Position numbers and translations under genes: made by a program. Of a stretch of DNA of 64,000 bases, positions 63,398-64,000 are shown piece by piece. Below the pieces are notes generated by a model. It had not been told where the DNA came from, searched no databases, and was given only the letters and a program-made list of their open reading frames with translations. Position 1 is the stretch's first letter; each line of letters opens with the position of its first letter. The stretch is taken from NCBI RefSeq assembly GCF_025913575.1, contig NZ_CP109785.1, forward strand, positions 1,364,001-1,428,000, read 5' to 3'. Origin of the DNA: Halocatena marina. GTDB taxonomy: Archaea; Halobacteriota; Halobacteria; Halobacteriales; Haloarculaceae.

Positions 63398-64000
63398 GCA
63401 TCATCACCTCGTTCGAGGTGGTCCTCGACGGATGGTCCACCATTACCATCGATGGCCGCTATGTCGCCCGTCGGCACTGTGCTGTTCGGCGTTTCGGCGA
63501 GCATCTCGGCCTTTCGCCGCTCGGTGTCGGGGACACGAAGACTCGTCCGGGGGTCCATCGCATCCCGGAGTCCATCGCCAAGCATGTTGAACCCCATAAC
63601 GGTGAGAAATATCATCATTCCAGGGAAGATGGCGACCCACGGCGCGATGAAGAGCGCCTGTTGGGCGGAGTTGAGCATCCGTCCCCACGAGGCGGTGGGT
63701 GGCTGGACGCCAAAGCCGAGGAACGAGAGCGCTGCCGCGCCGATGATGACGCCCCCCATCGAGAGGGTTGCCTGCACGACAACGGCCGCAAGCCCGTTCG
63801 GAACGATCTCGCGAAAGAGGATGGTCCGTTTTGGGAGACCGGCGGCTCGTGCTGCGTCGACATACTCTTCTTCACGGATAGAGAGCACCTCAGAACGCAT
63901 CACACGGGCGTACGCCGGGATGCCGATAACGCCATAGGCGAAAAAGAGATTGTAGATGCTGGGACCGAGGATAGCCATCATCGTCATCGCCAGCACAAGC
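63394..64000 (-). CDS. Dipeptide/oligopeptide ABC transporter permease (DppC type), N-terminus cut by window edge
   Basis: A frame open to the end of the window, so the N-terminus is missing. The 202 codons seen include the inner-membrane-domain EAA loop: SEVLSIREEEYVDAARAAGLPKRTILFREIVPNG, and the SFLGFGVQPPTASWGRML block typical of DppC/OppC, then a last helix near GMMIFLTVMGFNMLGDGLRDAMDPR. The ending (SVEDHLERGDDA) is a hydrophilic tail. It is the most upstream gene visible of the operon. Confidence 0.93.
   Translation of the reverse strand, partial: LVLAMTMMAILGPSIYNLFFAYGVIGIPAYARVMRSEVLSIREEEYVDAARAAGLPKRTILFREIVPNGLAAVVVQATLSMGGVIIGAAALSFLGFGVQPPTASWGRMLNSAQQALFIAPWVAIFPGMMIFLTVMGFNMLGDGLRDAMDPRTSLRVPDTERRKAEMLAETPNSTVPTGDIAAIDGNGGPSVEDHLERGDDA

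Noticed and set aside
1..64000. CRISPR arrays, rRNA and tRNA genes
   Set aside because: No regularly spaced repeats and no cloverleaf with conserved TTCGA-type arms were recognised on reading through the spacers; a covariance-model search would settle it.

Overview
The window is haloarchaeal DNA. Proteins are acidic, many genes start directly after TATA-like boxes spaced for leaderless transcripts, and several families are typical of or restricted to Halobacteria: bacterioopsin-activator regulators with HTH_10, TrmB regulators, a HalOD1 domain, DUF7504-like proteins, Tat lipoproteins with a lipobox, an archaeal Orc1/Cdc6 and a 43-residue DUF7503-like peptide. Base composition looks modest for a haloarchaeon and the spacers are long and AT-rich. 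With the gene relics and accessory metabolism this suggests an accessory chromosomal region or a megaplasmid. No rRNA, tRNA, CRISPR array or intact transposase was found.

Layout. 1-2.1 kb: a methyltransferase cut by the window edge, a family 2 glycosyltransferase and a small membrane protein. 2.1-9.4 kb: a dense cluster that looks biosynthetic: medium-chain dehydrogenase, cysteine-free PTPS/QueD-like protein, methyltransferase and YdjM-like membrane protein; then a fused Gfo/Idh-aldo/keto reductase with a CDP-alcohol phosphatidyltransferase; and a divergent GT4 glycosyltransferase. 9.7-17.1 kb: a DUF7503-like peptide, a two-gene operon (DUF7504-like protein plus CHAT protease-like protein) and, divergently, an exonuclease-helicase pair resembling MrfB-MrfA of mitomycin repair. 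17.5-29.3 kb: an Asn/Thr-rich exported protein and many regulators, including a bat-type regulator, a divergent TrmB pair and a 1456-residue PAS/GAF/bat protein, then a Nudix-like protein and a methyltransferase. 30.1-31.1 kb: two truncated genes joined by an apparent deletion. 32-34.7 kb: DUF1772 protein, RecA-like protein without a P-loop, and Orc1/Cdc6. 35-38.1 kb: a three-gene ribose-type ABC importer. 38-49.7 kb: oxidoreductases followed by a uronate/pentose locus (UxuA, UxaC, GH4 enzyme with the CHEV motif, xylose-dehydrogenase-like protein, IclR regulator), with relics of a GH10 xylanase and a second IclR gene. 50.7-60.9 kb: SDR, winged-helix and PadR regulators, a large GT-C-like membrane protein, a flavin oxidase, a DUF6884-like protein, a HalOD1-DUF7504 protein and small proteins. 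61.1-64 kb: dipeptide-type ABC importer genes running off the end.

How they fit. The uronate locus reads as a hexuronate and hemicellulose-side-chain pathway: GH4 releases a uronic acid, UxaC isomerises it, UxuA dehydrates the aldonate after reduction, and the xylose-dehydrogenase-like enzyme would take pentose; the ribose-type importer may supply sugars. The GH10 relic suggests that xylan attack was once encoded here. The two loci most worth following are the CHAT/DUF7504 operon back-to-back with MrfBA, and the PTPS-like/phosphatidyltransferase/glycosyltransferase cluster, whose product I cannot name. All functions are read from sequence motifs and family memory; no database search was run.
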